A stretch of DNA of 64,000 nt, taken from NCBI RefSeq assembly GCF_036884655.1, contig NC_088340.1, forward strand, positions 4,981,501 to 5,045,500, written 5' to 3'. The notes below the pieces were generated by a model. That model was not told where the DNA came from. It saw nothing but the letters and a program-made list of their open reading frames with translations, and did no database searches. Shown here one piece after another: positions 38,078 through 51,503 of this stretch. The stretch's first letter is position 1; every line of letters starts with the position of its first letter. This stretch comes from Musa acuminata AAA Group (taxonomy: Eukaryota > Streptophyta > Magnoliopsida > Zingiberales > Musaceae). A program made the translations under genes and the position numbers.

Positions 38078-40397
38078 ATGGGGATGCAATTTGGTATTTT
38101 GTACGCCTTCCTTCTCTTGGTCCTTTCGACCTCTCTCTTCTTGAGAAGGCGAAAGTGGAGACCCGAGGACAAGTATAAAGTCCCACCTGGTTCCATGGGG
38201 TGGCCTTACGTAGGAGAGACCCTTCAGCTCTACTCAGAAGACCCCAGTGTGTTCTTCGCCAACAGGCAGAAGAGGTTTCGTTGCGCTCGTGTTAGTTTGT
38301 ATGAGTTTGAAGGTTTTACTTGGTGAATGAGGCTCGTTAGGGGTGTGTTGCAGGTACGGCGAGATCTTTAAGACGCACGTCTTGGGCTGCCCCTGCGTGA
38401 TCCTGGCCAGCCCGGAGGCGGCCAGGTTCGTGCTGGTGACACAGGCTCATCTGTTCAAGCCGACGTACCCGAGGAGCAAGGAGCGGTTGATCGGCCCCTG
38501 GGCGCTCTTCTTCCACCATGGCAGCTACCATATGCGGCTGAGGAAGCTTGTACAGGGCTTGTTGTCTCCGAATGCGCTTCACGGGCTCGTCCCCGACATC
38601 GAACGCATAGTAATCTCCATGTTGGAATCATGGGTTGGTTTGGAAGCCAGAACCTTCCATGCAATGGAGAAGGTTGGTAGATTTTGGCCTGTGATCGATG
38701 ATGTTTGCAACAGTATATAAACAAATATCTCGTCATTGATCGTTTCGTCTTTTTGCTTCTGTGTAGCTATCTTTCGATGTGGGTGTCCTTGCGATCTTTG
38801 GGGACCGGCTGGAGGAGCGGCACAAAGTAGAGCTGAAGAAGAATTACTTGATCGTTGACAAGGGCTACAATTCTTTCCCCATGTACCTTCCCGGCACTCC
38901 GTACCACAAAGCAATCGTAGTAAGCAAAGATCCACCTCATATCATCCTTACCGGCTCTTCTCTGGCTTTTTATCGACACCATCTTCATCCGAATCATGTT
39001 TGTACTAAGGCAAGGAAACGTTTGCACGGTGTACTGAGTGAGATCATGAACGAGAGAAGGAAGAGAGGAGTGCGGGAGAATGATCTGTTGGGCTGTCTCA
39101 TCGACTCTAAGGATGACAGCGGAGAGCACCTGAACGATGACCAGATCGCCGACAACATCATCGGCGTCCTATTTGCCGCACAGCACACGACGGCCAGTGT
39201 CATGACATGGGTCCTAAAGTTCCTCCACGACGAACCAAAGCTTCTTGAATCCGTCAGAGTATGGATGCTGAACGTTTGGTTTGCTACCTAGCCGAGAATT
39301 AACCGGTAACAGGGGGGACCCTGATCATACCTTGCCATCGTTGTCATGTAGGCCGAGCAAACGGCGATACAGGAGGCGAACGAGTTTGGAAGTCGACCCT
39401 TGACGTGGGCCCAAACGAGAAGCATGTCCCTGACTCACAAGGTACTGTGGACCTCTGGACCTCTCTCCTTCACACACGTCACGGAAGTGGATGACTCTCT
39501 TTTCTAGTGTTTGTGTGCGCTTATGATCGACCACGGCGAGCGGTGTACCTTCAGGTCATATCGGAGAGCTTGAGGATGGCAAGCGTCATCTCTTTCACGT
39601 TCAGGGAGGCAGTGGCCGATGTGGAGTACAAAGGTAGAAAAGCAAACGGTTACTTACTTGCTTATAACTCTTCAAGCATTGAAGCAAATGGTTATGGAAT
39701 GCAGGATACCTTATCCCAAAGGGCTGGAAGGTGATGCCTTTGTTCAGGAACATACATCACAATCCAGACTTCTTTCAAGAACCCAACATGTTCGACCCTT
39801 CTAGATTCGAGGTATGGGGCTGAGACATAATAGGTCACTGTGTATAGTTCCTTTCAACGCATCTATTGCCATCTTACAGGAGTAAATATGTCTATAAACT
39901 CTAAATGCCGTCTCAGGTACGTTGTTATGAATTCAAAATCTCAGTAACTATCGTATAATAAATATGTTTTCTTAGGGAATAATGGATAGATTCTCCCATC
40001 TATCAACATTCTACACCAATATGAATGAACTCTTTCTTATGGCAAAGCGCAGGTTGCTCCCAAGCCCAATACCTTCTTGCCATTTGGGAACGGAGTTCAC
40101 GCTTGCCCCGGCAATGAAATGGCCAAACTGGAAATGCTTATTTTGATCCATCATCTGGTGACCAAATACAGGTTAGCATGAGGCCAAGTATCCACAGCAA
40201 CTCCAAAACTGTACATTTGGTTTCATGTACGGTGATGAACTGCCTTCACGGCTTTAAGTCACTTCGTTCTATTGGGATGCAGGTGGGAGACTCTGGGACA
40301 CCAAGGTGAGATCGAGTACTGCCCATTCCATGTGCCGAAGCATGGCCTTCCTGCCAGGTTGTGGAGAGCCTCCGGCAGCTACGAAGCAGGAGAATGA
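38078..40397 (+). CDS. CYP707A: Abscisic acid 8'-hydroxylase (cytochrome P450 CYP707A)
   Basis: Nine exons join in phase: 38078-38274, 38354-38672, 38767-38919, 39010-39258, 39352-39441, 39555-39633, 39705-39811, 40053-40171, 40283-40397, giving 475 residues, the usual length. The enzyme 8'-hydroxylates ABA at the ER, the main ABA catabolic step. Visible are an N-terminal anchor (ILYAFLLLVLSTSLFL), the Pro-rich hinge PPGSMGWPYVGETLQLY and the ExxR pair E340/R343. The CYP707A block FTFREAVADVEYKGYLIPKG, FDPSRFE and the haem loop PFGNGVHACPG (Cys416) follow. The I-helix reads FAAQHTTAS: the acidic residue before the Thr pair is His282, where most relatives have Asp. The last exon ends WRASGSYEAGE. 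ABRE-like sites upstream suggest ABA induction. The subfamily is clear; the paralogue number is not. Confidence 0.94.
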
Positions 40398-42445
40398 CGT
40401 TGCTCGCTGCAAGCAATCCAGTTAGCTTAGCTTCTACATTGGCCCTAAGTGCAAATCCCGTCAAAGGAGAGGGTGAGGCTCCTCTTTGTCTCATTGTATA
40501 AAGCGTCCCGACAGATTTAATTCAATCAAACGGGGAGTTCTTTTCATCTGTGGGCTGTTCCACTGCCATCAGATAGCGAGTGTTGTAGCCATGTGACACC
40601 ATTCTCGACACGTCGTCCCCACGTCGTATGAGGTGTGTTTGGGATCGCCATGTGTTGCGCACGTCAACGTGGTCTTTCCGTCAGCCGCCCTTGGAGATCC
40701 GAGGGGTCACGGGTAAGGGGGAGGGGGGAAGGGTGCGTACGCTTGAGGGACAGTACATGACGTGCATGACTCCGAGATGTGTGGACAATGGAATAGTGAG
40801 GGTGGGTCTGTCTCCGGTGGAGAGCTGGACCAACGCCCTGGAAACAGCACGTTCGGGCAACAGCATCACCAACCTCGTGTCACTTTTGGCTCAGCCCACT
40901 ACCCTATGCCTGAGAGAAGCCTCTGGAACGAGGCATCGTCGTCAGAATCACACCACCGTCGGCGTCACTCGAGAAGGGACCTCATGAAGCCTAAGCAGGA
41001 GTTGCAACACATAGTGCTTGCTTCGTACCACGATGTGGTGGGAAGTCGCGTCTATCACTGTTCCCTGTCATATCAAACGGGTATGGATTGATTTTTAGGG
41101 TTAAATTGTGCTCGTGGGCACTGGGAATACATCCAGCTTGCCTTCAACAGGATAAAAAATATGTATCCAAAGTCATGCCTCAAAGATGTTTACATCTTGC
41201 ACACAATCCTTCATGTTCACATCTCATGAGAAAATCGATGAGATGTGTCATGTTGTGCTGCTGCTGCAAGTCCAGTCCGACGTTAACTTTCTTGTATCAC
41301 TTTCAGGACTTTACAGACGATATCAACGAAAGCAGTAACATCTAAATTCTTCTGATGCCTACATGATCAGCTTTCGTAAAGACAATAAATTCTGCAGCAT
41401 TCCGAGCACTCAGATTCAACTCTCTGGTTATATCACGAGGGTTGGACTTCTCACCTGTCGTGCATTTTGTCAACATTGACGGCTGAAGGGATTGTCGATA
41501 ATGTTGACTCTGTTTTTGATTTTTCTATAGAAATTCAGGAAAAAGAGGAGAATAATAGGAGAGACTAGAAGGACTTCCATTAGTTCGACATTAACAGCGT
41601 AGCTGCAAGGAAACATAGTTAGAGAAATCATCCTTGAGGAAACATGGAGGTGACTTGATAGGATTCTGTACGCCACAATTGTCATTCACAGTCATTGCCT
41701 ACCTTTGTCTCCAAGTGGTGATTTATTTATTGACATGTGACGCTAATCCCACTAAGCAATTGTCCTGTCTACTGTTTCAGAACAAAAATATGTCACAGTG
41801 GTAAGTAAGAACACTCTAATCTCTTGGTTATTTCACACATTTAAATGTGATGTTTGCTCAAATATTTACAGTATTTAGTTGTATTTTTTACTGTTTTTTA
41901 ATCATTTCCTTTTATATAAATGAGTTCCAATTTTCTTTGCTTCATAGGAATTTAGTCTTCTCTTTAAAAAGTTTGCACAATCTTTCTACAGTTTGTCACT
42001 CTTTTTGTCTATATATATATATATATAGTACTCATCAAGTTGTCAAAATTCAATAAGAAGAGCATCAAAACAAAGAAAAAGATCGATAGCAGAAGTCCAA
42101 TAATTTAATCATGAAAGTAAAGATTAATTCTATCAATCATGATAGTTGAGGCATTAAGGGATCCTCAGAAGGTCATGAACAAGAAGGAAATGAGAGAGTT
42201 GTTAGCACACCATTACTCTTAGCACTTGTGTATGAATTAGGAACCTTTGTATGCTACTTTTTTGCAATCAAGTCAACTAAAAATCATCACCTTAAATTAA
42301 GCACGTACATATTCTACAATATCTGGATGTCGATCTCCGTGTGCTGCTTCTGTTGCAACGTACCAAGGCGCCATGAGATAATTTGCATCAGAACTAGAAA
42401 CTTGAGATGTGTTGGAAATTGCTAATTAATTTGAAGGCGGTCGCG
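40398..42445. other. Convergent intergenic region between CYP707A and FucTA
   Basis: Both flanking genes end here. A GC-richer part at 40600-41000 has frames on both strands without a domain. A short (TA)n lies at 42008-42027. Nothing else recognised. Confidence 0.4.
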
Positions 42446-45400
42446 CTACACAAAAATAACTTCGAGCTTCGCACAAGGGTTGCTCTTGATATGCTTCTCG
42501 AGTTCAGCATCGTTATTAAATCTGAAGGTGTACAGTGCTTCTCTCTGAGTGATGCCAACTGGGTATATTCGATGTATTTTCAAGTCATTTCCCCCTCTTA
42601 GAATTGTTGGCCTTTCGTTCTTCCAAATGGGTGTGTGGTTCAATGATCTGAACTTGGCTAGAATTGCAGATTCTAAAGCTTTTAAAGTCAACTTCCCAGA
42701 TCTGCCATAGATTGTCAAGACAAAGAAAAAGGAAGTAGTCATTTAACCATAACACCTGAATCATAATATGCATATTAAGGCTGTTTAGATTATTAAGTCA
42801 TAACCATATTTGGTTTCAGACATGCAACAAGCGCAATATCTGCATTGAAGACAGACCAGCAGAGTCATATGACAAAAAAGAAACAATAAATTCAAATAAT
42901 AAGTTGAATATATGGTACCTCAGGTAGATGCTCTCCATCTTGAATCGACCTCTTTCTCTGACGAACAGGTGGTATACTGTTCCCATATTGCTGGCACAAC
43001 TGCAGGAGCGATTCTGGAACGCAGCACTCTTTTCCTCAATCTCTTGGATCTTTGTTGCTAGATGTATGCAGAGCCGACAGGATGAATGTACAGCTGCCAT
43101 GTCCACAAGGGCCTTGAATGAATCAGATGGACCCTCATGCTTCCACCTACATTCAAGACACTTGGTTCCCCATCACAGCTTCACAATTTGAAAAGAAATG
43201 AAGTGATGACATTATGGCACAGCTATCTTAGTATTAAATTGACTCTACAAATTAGTAATATGTATGAATGTCGTCGCAGTATGGTTCTGAAGTAATTAAA
43301 ATATCATCCTGTGTTGTGCATTTGTCATGCTACTAATGCAGAAAAATACCATTCAACAAGAGAAGCTTATTTGGGGAACATGATCAAGCTTTCAAATGTG
43401 GCTTAACATGTAGAAAGGACACTGAGATAGTCCACAGGCCATCAAATATTTCAATAAGATACAATCAGAAAATGTACTCGGCTAAAATCCCACGACAATG
43501 TACTCCCAAAGAAATGTTTTACAGAATAACATCAACAGACATACACAAGCTAAAAAATGTCATTGTAGTTCAAGGTGCTTCTGAATTCTTATGATAAGAT
43601 TGATTGCAAAAGCATGAACACATGATGACCAAGAGTCTTTTGCCAGATAATTAACAAAATTTCAGAAATTACCTCAGTGCATGATTATAAGCTTCAGAGT
43701 TTGTTGCAAGGTACCTAATGCTTTTGGCAACTGAATCAATATCACTAATCTCTTTAATATGCAAAATAGAATCAGGAGAAGGTGCAAAGTCTTGGATATT
43801 TGGAGCACCAATGACAACAGGAACAGTTCCTGAAAAATAATAACAAGGATGAAATACATTTCTAAAGACATATTTGAGCTGAAGTAGAATATTCAAGGAA
43901 CTCTCACGGAAGCTTTCCTGAGTTTGGATTAAAGTTCATAAAAGTCAGCATTAATAATGCATCCACAGATTGGATTAATTAGGATCTCTTACAGATTATG
44001 ATTGTTTTTCCTATTCCTTGGTGGATGACACCTAGATTTTGGGTCAACTAGTAAACTTCAAAAAAATGAGGTGTAAAGTATACAGTATTACAACTGAAAT
44101 GTGGGTTTGCATGCACAAGAATGGTCTTAACTCCAAACTAATGCAATATGCAAACTTTTACACTAAAAAATGACAGCTTCTTATAAACGCATAATGCAGG
44201 AGGAAATAGATTCTGCCAATTGCAATAAAAAATTTTAATGTTTGGAAACTTGAACATGAACAGGTAAGAAATATAATAGTTTGATCGGCATACCTGCAAC
44301 AAGTGACTGAAAGAATTTTTCTGTGACATAGTCCTCCTCATTAGAATTCTCAAAAGCCAAGCTAAATTTATAGCGCTTTAAAGTTTCTACTTTCTCCACT
44401 GCATCCAAATAAGAAACAGAAAAAGTGCATGGTCAAGAGCTAATTTTAGGAACAAGATTGAAATATCCATAAGAAACTGTCAATTGTTCCAAGTTAAAAA
44501 TGCAACATTCTTACCAAGCACATAGTATATACATGTAAATAAGTGTACAAAGACATAAGCATCACCAGATAGAGATTTTAACATCACCAGATCAACATGC
44601 ATGTTCACAGTACATTTTATACCATAGTTTTCTTTGACTACGTGTGATGTGAACAAGCATAAAAAGGACTGTATGTTCTTCAACAATGCAGATTTCTTGT
44701 CCCAGTGATCAAGCATTTGGGAGCTATTGAGAAACACATAAATCCACAATAAACAAAGCAAAACGATGACATAGCTTGTACTTACCATTACCATCACGAT
44801 TACGGTGACAACTACCATAAGAATCTATCTTAATGCCTGACTCTTCCAGCATAGTAAGGGCCTGCAAACGAAAATTTCGAGCCCCACAATTGGAAATGAA
44901 AGCAGCTGCAAGTGCTTCTTCAGTTTTTGGCTGCATAGGAGTCATTATGTCATACTCGGCCCATGAGAAATAACCAACTGGTACATCTGAGGAAAGGCTG
45001 GTCGTCATTACAACTTTATACCCTCTCCTATCACCCAAGACAGAACGGTCAATATCCAAGTAAATCTTCAAGAAAAAGAGAAAAAAAATTTACTTTCTCC
45101 TTTCCAAGTAGTAAATTGTTACATGTTAATTTGGGATAGCAGAAACAATAACATAATAAATAAAATAATTTTGGGAAAAAAACAACATTTGAAACAGAAC
45201 CTAAGAGTAGTAGTATGGATGGCTAAATGACAATGTAAGTAGTAGGTTTTTCTTTCTCCTTTCAGAAAATGTATACTGTTATATGTTAATCTATCAATTT
45301 TAAGCTTGAGCAATCAATATATAGTGACTAATCAAAGAACAATAAAAAGCACCAAGAGTCCACCTTCAAAATTATTTGACTTTTATACTATAGTAGAATA

Positions 45401-48400
45401 GTTATCTTAAAGTATGATTTCTTAGTAAATGGCATCTTCACTGTTCTGAGATTGTTGAGTCCTATGACCCGGTCCACAGTTTTTAATCGAATAGGAAGTT
45501 GAATTGCATGTTCTCATAAGAGATAATTAATTATAAGCTTGATCTAGGCAACAAAATTTGATCCTTCTAAAGAAAGTATCCAATGAAGTTAGAGTCGATT
45601 GTCCTAAATAAGAAACTTCTATATACAAAGAATGCATATTGGTGTGCTATGACAGTTAAACTCAACAAAGTTACTTTGGTGTGGTTGGCAATTGTCATTT
45701 AAAAAACCAAGCACTTTTTCAATGTTAGAGTCGATTGTCCTAAATAAGAAACTTACATATACAAAGAATGCATATCGGTGTGCTATGACAGTAAACTCAA
45801 CAAAGTTACTTTGGTGTGGTTGGCAATTGTCATTCAAAAAAACAAGCACTTGTTCCAGTTTCAAACACAAAATCAAGTGAAGACTGATCCAGTCTATCTT
45901 TATTCAAAAGTCTTGATCAAATTGTTGAATTCGTTTCAGAACTTGGAGAGAACATTATCAGTATGAAAAGTAAAATTTCTCAGAGAATATTCACTTTGCT
46001 TGGAGAAGGACATGCAGATGGAACTAATTTAGCTGTTGCCAGAATCTGAACCCCATGGCAATGTGATCATACTCCCTTTTAAATCAAATGAAGATGAGAA
46101 TGATAGCCTACTTATATTCAACCGTAAGATGAAGAATCTCCTATCGAGGATGCCTTTTCCAAAGGATGTTGAGATGGCAAGGAAGTCTTAGCCATCATCT
46201 AATTAAAGAGGGCAAGGGTCGTATTGAAAGACATAACATTGGCAGATTTAAAGAGGATAAGGATCTTCACCCAGAAGATATTCTGATCCTGTTACAAATT
46301 TTATTTTCCAGATCTATACTTCACAATGTATTTTATTGTCAAGATCTATACTTCACAATGTATGCTATTGAAGGATGCACCTTACTGGAACACATGCAAT
46401 AAAGGTGTAGTACTTATATGCATCATCTACTTAGTCCTTTTGCCCCAGGATTACAGTCACAAAAGAATAATAATCACTTTGTGCACATGATTGGAGCATA
46501 CTTCATGAAAATGGAAAATTTAGTGAAAGAGGAACTAATGCAAGGCACGTATGATATTTTCAGCACAATCTAGTCAAATATCAGATAAAATCTAATTAAA
46601 ATAAGTCTCATTTCCAGCTTTAGGCATTTACACTAGGTCCTAATATTGTCAATGCCAGAGAGATAATACTGACCACAAGAACAAACAATAGAAATCAACA
46701 GCTGGTATATTGTGTGATGTCATGCTATCAGCAAATGAATCTAATTGTTAATTGGCTATAGGAAGAATATATATATATACACACACACACAAAGGGAGAG
46801 AGAGAGAGAGCCAACTGAGAGTGTCCTGTAAAACTATTCTGGTAACTATTTCTATCCAGTTGTCATATCAATAAAACATTTTCCTTCTCTACTATATACT
46901 GCCAATTAGTTTGTCCATCAGACAACATAAATTTTTAACAGGCATACATTCTACTAACACTAAGAGACTGGTAGAGAAGTTGATTTTATGATATGTCAAT
47001 CTACAAATTAAATGTGCATTTTAGACCAACTGTAAAGACCCTACAAAACATAATAAGAGACTGAATTTTCAACTATTCAGATGGAAACAAACAAATATGA
47101 TTCAACAAATAAACTGTGCTTACCCACCGTCGTGCCGTATCAATGTCATTTTCTGGATAATAGTGTGCGGATTCCATTGACCGTAAGATACCAGCTACTG
47201 CTGGATTTTGTGGTAGCCCAAATGCAGCATCAGGTACCTTGTCATTTGTAAATCCAAATTTACAGTCCATGGGACAAGAACTCCAATCCTGAGTTGCACA
47301 TGTGTGATACAATTAGAACAAATGGAAGAAGATTTAAATTTTAGCAAGAGGTGATACTGATATTCTATAGTAAAAGCTAAAAGGCTACTGTTAGCATCAC
47401 AGCTTTGCTTCAATGAACTTCATCCATGTGAAAAACTCCCCACTATTGCATCCCAAGTTGTATCTAACTGTGAATGACTATCCCCTTGAATCAGCTACAG
47501 TTGATGACTAATAGTATTAAGCAAGGTTAAATCATACAAGATCAGATTCAGTTTCTAGATTGACATTTGAGAGTTTGATGGGATCTAACTGAATCAGTTA
47601 GATCAAATAACAAAAGGGCGCTTCAGGCAAAATTCTAGATTGTTGTCCCATGCAATATTTACTTGCATGCTCTAGCAATATTTAAAGCATCATCTAGCTG
47701 ATTGTCTGATAACAAAAAATAACATGAAATATGTACCACACCAATGGAATAGTTTTCCAAAGATAAAAGATGAAGTCTCCACTTGTATTTGTTCATTTGA
47801 TAAATCAATAACCCCAAATTAACAAATGCAGATGATAAAATATATATAACCTTTTTTTTTTATCAAAGTGAGGCTTATGCATCAGTAAATGACTTAGCCT
47901 ACTGCTGCAATCTGGTAATCCTGAGTATTGTTGTACTACTGTGGTTGTGATGGTATGGTCATTTCAATACAATGAATGTAGATAAAGAACCAGCTCAACA
48001 TGCATCCTAAATTATAGAGATACCTTTCAGAATCACTTTATTCATCAGAACAGGGTTTCCTAAGAAAATTGTCTTGAACACACAGATAAGTTCAATCCCA
48101 CATTCTGTTTGTCATTCTCACCTTACAAGAACCAAATTCATTTCTCTTATACTGCTATGACTTGTGCAGTACCACTCTTTTCCCTAAATCATCTAAACAA
48201 AAAAAATCATTTTTCCTTCAATCGTGTTGTGGGTACTGATTCGAACCAGACTACTTTAGGCTAATATATTAAATGCAAAATTGTATATGTATCCCACAGA
48301 GTTGGTGATCTTTGTATTTATCCCATTCAACTTAGGTCTGTCATGTATATATACATATAACTCAAAAACTCACATATATGTCCTTGTAGTGAATTTCCAT

Positions 48401-49925
48401 CTGTTACTTGTCATTTGACCATTAGAGCATTAATATTTAATACCCTTTACAAGCCCCATTATGATTATAATATTTTTTAATTAGGTATTTTTAATATTTT
48501 TAAAATCACACTATCAACTGATAACCATGACGAGCAGTGATTAACTTCAGTTTCCTCAATGGATGTTAATGGGAGGGGTAATTATGGAAGATCATAAATC
48601 TTGAAAAAAAATATATGCTATGTTAAATTGAAGCTTACTATTCACAACTCCTTTTTAATTATTGACAACCCTTTAAAACAAATATAAAATATTACTTTCT
48701 TAATTATAGCCCCAGTATCATCAATTTTATCCCCATTTTTTCTTCCCCACACCTCTTATTTCATCCTTGTTGCCGATTCCACTCGTTGCTGACATCGGTC
48801 ACTGCTGACCTCGCTCATCATCCCCTCGACATCATCCTCTGAGGAGGAGGAGGAGGAGGAGAAAGAAGAAGAGGAAGAAAAGGGGTAGGAGGAGGAAGAA
48901 GAAGAGGGTCTTTAGGTCCATTTGTAAAATGATAGTTTAGAAATATTTAAAATTTTCAAGGAGATTACTATCTACAACCCCATTTTAAATTTTTTTAATA
49001 TTTCTAAACTACGTCTTTGCAAATGGACGTAAATACTGTCTTCTTCTTCCACCTCCCTGTCTCTTTTTCCCTCCTCCTCTTCTTTTCCTTCTTCCTCCTC
49101 CTCTTCTTCTTCTTTGCCTCCTCTTCTTCTTACTCCTCCGAGGACGGCACCGAGGGGGCAGCGAGCAAGGTCGAACAATATAGTAATCTCCTATTAAATT
49201 TTGCAGGGTGGAATATGGCTAGTCAAAGATAAATGTAAAACAATATATATTACAAAAGGAAAGGCTTATATCCAATCTAGACACCCAAACTTGTAACAGG
49301 AAACCAGTGCGCCACCAAATTCATTGCGTTCGACACCCTTTTACCACTACAGCCAAACAAAGCTGGCTACCATTGATCAGATTTCCCTTAACATCTAACA
49401 ACGCTAGAAATCCTAACTACGCAAAAAGTTCATCCTCCACGAGAACAAAGCCTTACAACAATAACGCCCTTCAGAGAAGAAGGGAGGAGGAAACCTAGCT
49501 TTAGGAGGAAGAAAGGAATACAAGAAAGGCGAACGTTGACTAGAAGAAAAGTGCATCAAAGAAATACTAACCTTTTGCATGCCGTGAACCAAGATCGGAT
49601 CCTTTCCGAAATCGCGGGAGTAAGGCACGGCGTCCTCCCTCTCCAACCACTCCTCGCAATTCCGAGTGTCGCCCCGATCCTCGTCCTCATCGAGCCCCTT
49701 CAGAGTCCAAGAAGCCGAAGAAGAAGAAGAAGAAGAATATAAGGGGGTGGACCACTGCTCGACCACGGAGGCGGCCTTCTCAGCCATGTCGAGGCGGCCC
49801 AAGAAGGCGATCTCGGCGAAGACGACCAGAGCCGCCAGGAGCGGCATCAGGCTCGGCCATCTCCTCCGCTGCTGCTGCTGATTGGAGGCCGCAACCATCG
49901 TTAGATGGCCGCTCTCCTTCGCCAT
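42446..49925 (-). CDS. FUCTA: N-glycan core alpha-1,3-fucosyltransferase (GT10, FucTA type)
   Basis: Seven exons join in phase: 49925-49572, 47288-47128, 45027-44786, 44398-44294, 43829-43673, 43146-42919, 42701-42446, giving 500 residues, as in plant FucTA/FUT11. It transfers fucose from GDP-fucose to the innermost GlcNAc of N-glycans in the Golgi. Residues about 24-43 ([20 protein letters not shown]) are a type II anchor after a basic Gln/Arg tail. Conserved blocks are [48 protein letters not shown] and the GT10 motif [69 protein letters not shown] and the end CAKLEVIFV follow. For exon 2/3 I chose CG|GTGGGT with acceptor GATAG| because it restores ARRRGY as in relatives; a 42-nt in-frame alternative exists. 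Introns 1 and 2 (2.3 and 2.1 kb) hold repeats. Confidence 0.93.
45591..45857. repeat. Tandem duplication, about 136-bp unit, in FucTA intron 2
   Basis: Copy 1 (45591-45726) and copy 2 (45727-45857) both begin AGAGTCGATTGTCCTAAATA and stay aligned through GTTACTTTGGTGTGGTTGGC, with few differences, so the duplication is fairly recent. The stretch after it (45858-46400) has several open, protein-like pieces with stops, which I do not recognise. Confidence 0.85.
48800..49172. repeat. Foldback (imperfect inverted repeat) in FucTA intron 1
   Basis: Arms of about 150-170 bp face each other. The left arm has GAGG/GAAGAAG-rich sequence, then GGTCCATTTGTAAAATGATA, then TTTAGAAATATTTAAAAT. The right arm is its complement (ATTTTAAATTTTTTTAATAT, CTTTGCAAATGGAC, TCTTCTTC-rich). 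Outer parts (GACCTCGCTCATC / GCGAGCAAGGTC) also pair. This explains opposite-strand Glu-rich and Phe/Leu-rich frames here, which are not genes. Confidence 0.75.
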
Positions 49926-50637
49926 CGTCTCCTTCGAAGCCTGAGGAAGAGGAGTCGCGCCGGCCGCCGCGGTCGCGGTTGGTGTGCTTGTCTTCCTGAC
50001 TCCGAGCTAATGGCTGAAAGAAAAGAATCTATCATGTTCGGTTTGGACAAGCAGACAGTCGCCCTCCGTGAATACCCTTACCACCTGCCTCCTCGGTGGC
50101 GCATATATCGTAACAGTATCCAATCACAAGGTAGGTATGTTTCACGGGTACTAGATCGCGGCTGGACCGGACCGGACCGGACCGAACCGAACACAGCCAC
50201 ACCGAGTTGGATCAAGTCTGTCGAGTCAAAGGATTGGTCCCATGTCGAACATCATTACTTGTGATTATTGAATTGTGGATTTCTTTTAGCTTTTAGTAAT
50301 CAGATTCTTTATTCGTTCGTGAAACTTTCCAATTGCTTCTGATTTTTCTTATAATTTTTTTTATAACTTTTATCTTTTTATTTACAATAGATAAGTATTT
50401 TTTGTCTCTTAAAAATAATGAACAAATGTCAACCAATTTAATTGATAAAGATTTCGACAATCCATCACAAGATTCTAAGATCTTGGATTTTAATCCCATC
50501 TTAATCACTTACTTTTTATATATCCATCTCACACCCTATCTGATACATCGTATTTCTCCCAATCCTTTGGAATGGAGAAGTTGTGGACCACTTATTGAGC
50601 CCCTTTCTTCTTCCTCTAACCTTCTACATAGATATCA
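49926..50637. other. Intergenic region between FucTA and HSFB genes
   Basis: Upstream of FucTA (minus) and the 3' flank of the HSFB gene. It contains a short (GGACC)4 run at about 50163-50183 and AT-rich sequence from 50280. No gene seen. Confidence 0.45.
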
Positions 50638-51435
50638 TTAAACCGTTTCTTGTCGGTGCAGTTGCTTATTACCAACAACCGTTTCCATCAAGCAAGCACC
50701 TGAGCTCAGTTGCAGACCTTGCTGCTGCCCTGTTGCAGAGGTGTCGAGATTCCCATCCATGGCATTGCAAAGCTCATCTTCATGGGCCGTTCTCCATGGC
50801 CGCAGCCTCTTTGTCCCGGTGCTCTTTTCCCTCTCCTCTCCCTGAAAGCCCTTCAGAAGCACCCCGAAGACCTTGATTCCTCCTCCTTGCTCTGCCAGAG
50901 TCTCTTCTTCTACCCCTTCTTTCTTACCTATTTCTGCTGCCTCTGCTGCTGCTGGCCTCATTGGCAGACCCAAGTCCAGCTGACTGACATCGACATACTT
51001 GGAGAGGATACGTAGCAGCTCATGAAAGCGGCACTTGGCCCGATCCAGCTCGGTGTTGAGGACGTAGTGATCCTTCCTAAGCTTCTCATTCTCGTTTGCT
51101 AGTTCCAGAGGCTGCTTTAGCGGCAATGGCGGAGGAGAGGAGGCAGAGGAAGAGCTGTGCCTGTCCCAGGAGTTGGAAGTGGACGAAGGTGGAAGCCGGA
51201 TCTCATGTCGCGAACTCGACTTGTCGTCGGCGGATGGGCGAGGCTCTGAAGCCGGTTTCCTCCGGTGGATGTTGCGGAGCAGCTTCTTCTCTCCTCGCCG
51301 GAAGTTGTCGTTCGTGAACTCCCATCGCTCGGCCACCACCTTGCGGAAGCCCTGCAAGACAAGTCCACTCTTTGCAGGCCAACACTCGAGAAGCCGTCCG
51401 ATGTGTTGATTGATGCTTAAAGGATGAAATCTTGC

Positions 51436-51503
<68 letters not shown>

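Noticed and set aside
40600..41091. Frames of 109-119 codons after CYP707A
   Set aside because: No domain or splice partners; GC-richer intergenic DNA.
48972..49232. Glu-rich and Phe/Leu-rich small proteins on both strands
   Set aside because: Produced by GAA/TTC-rich arms of a foldback in a FucTA intron.
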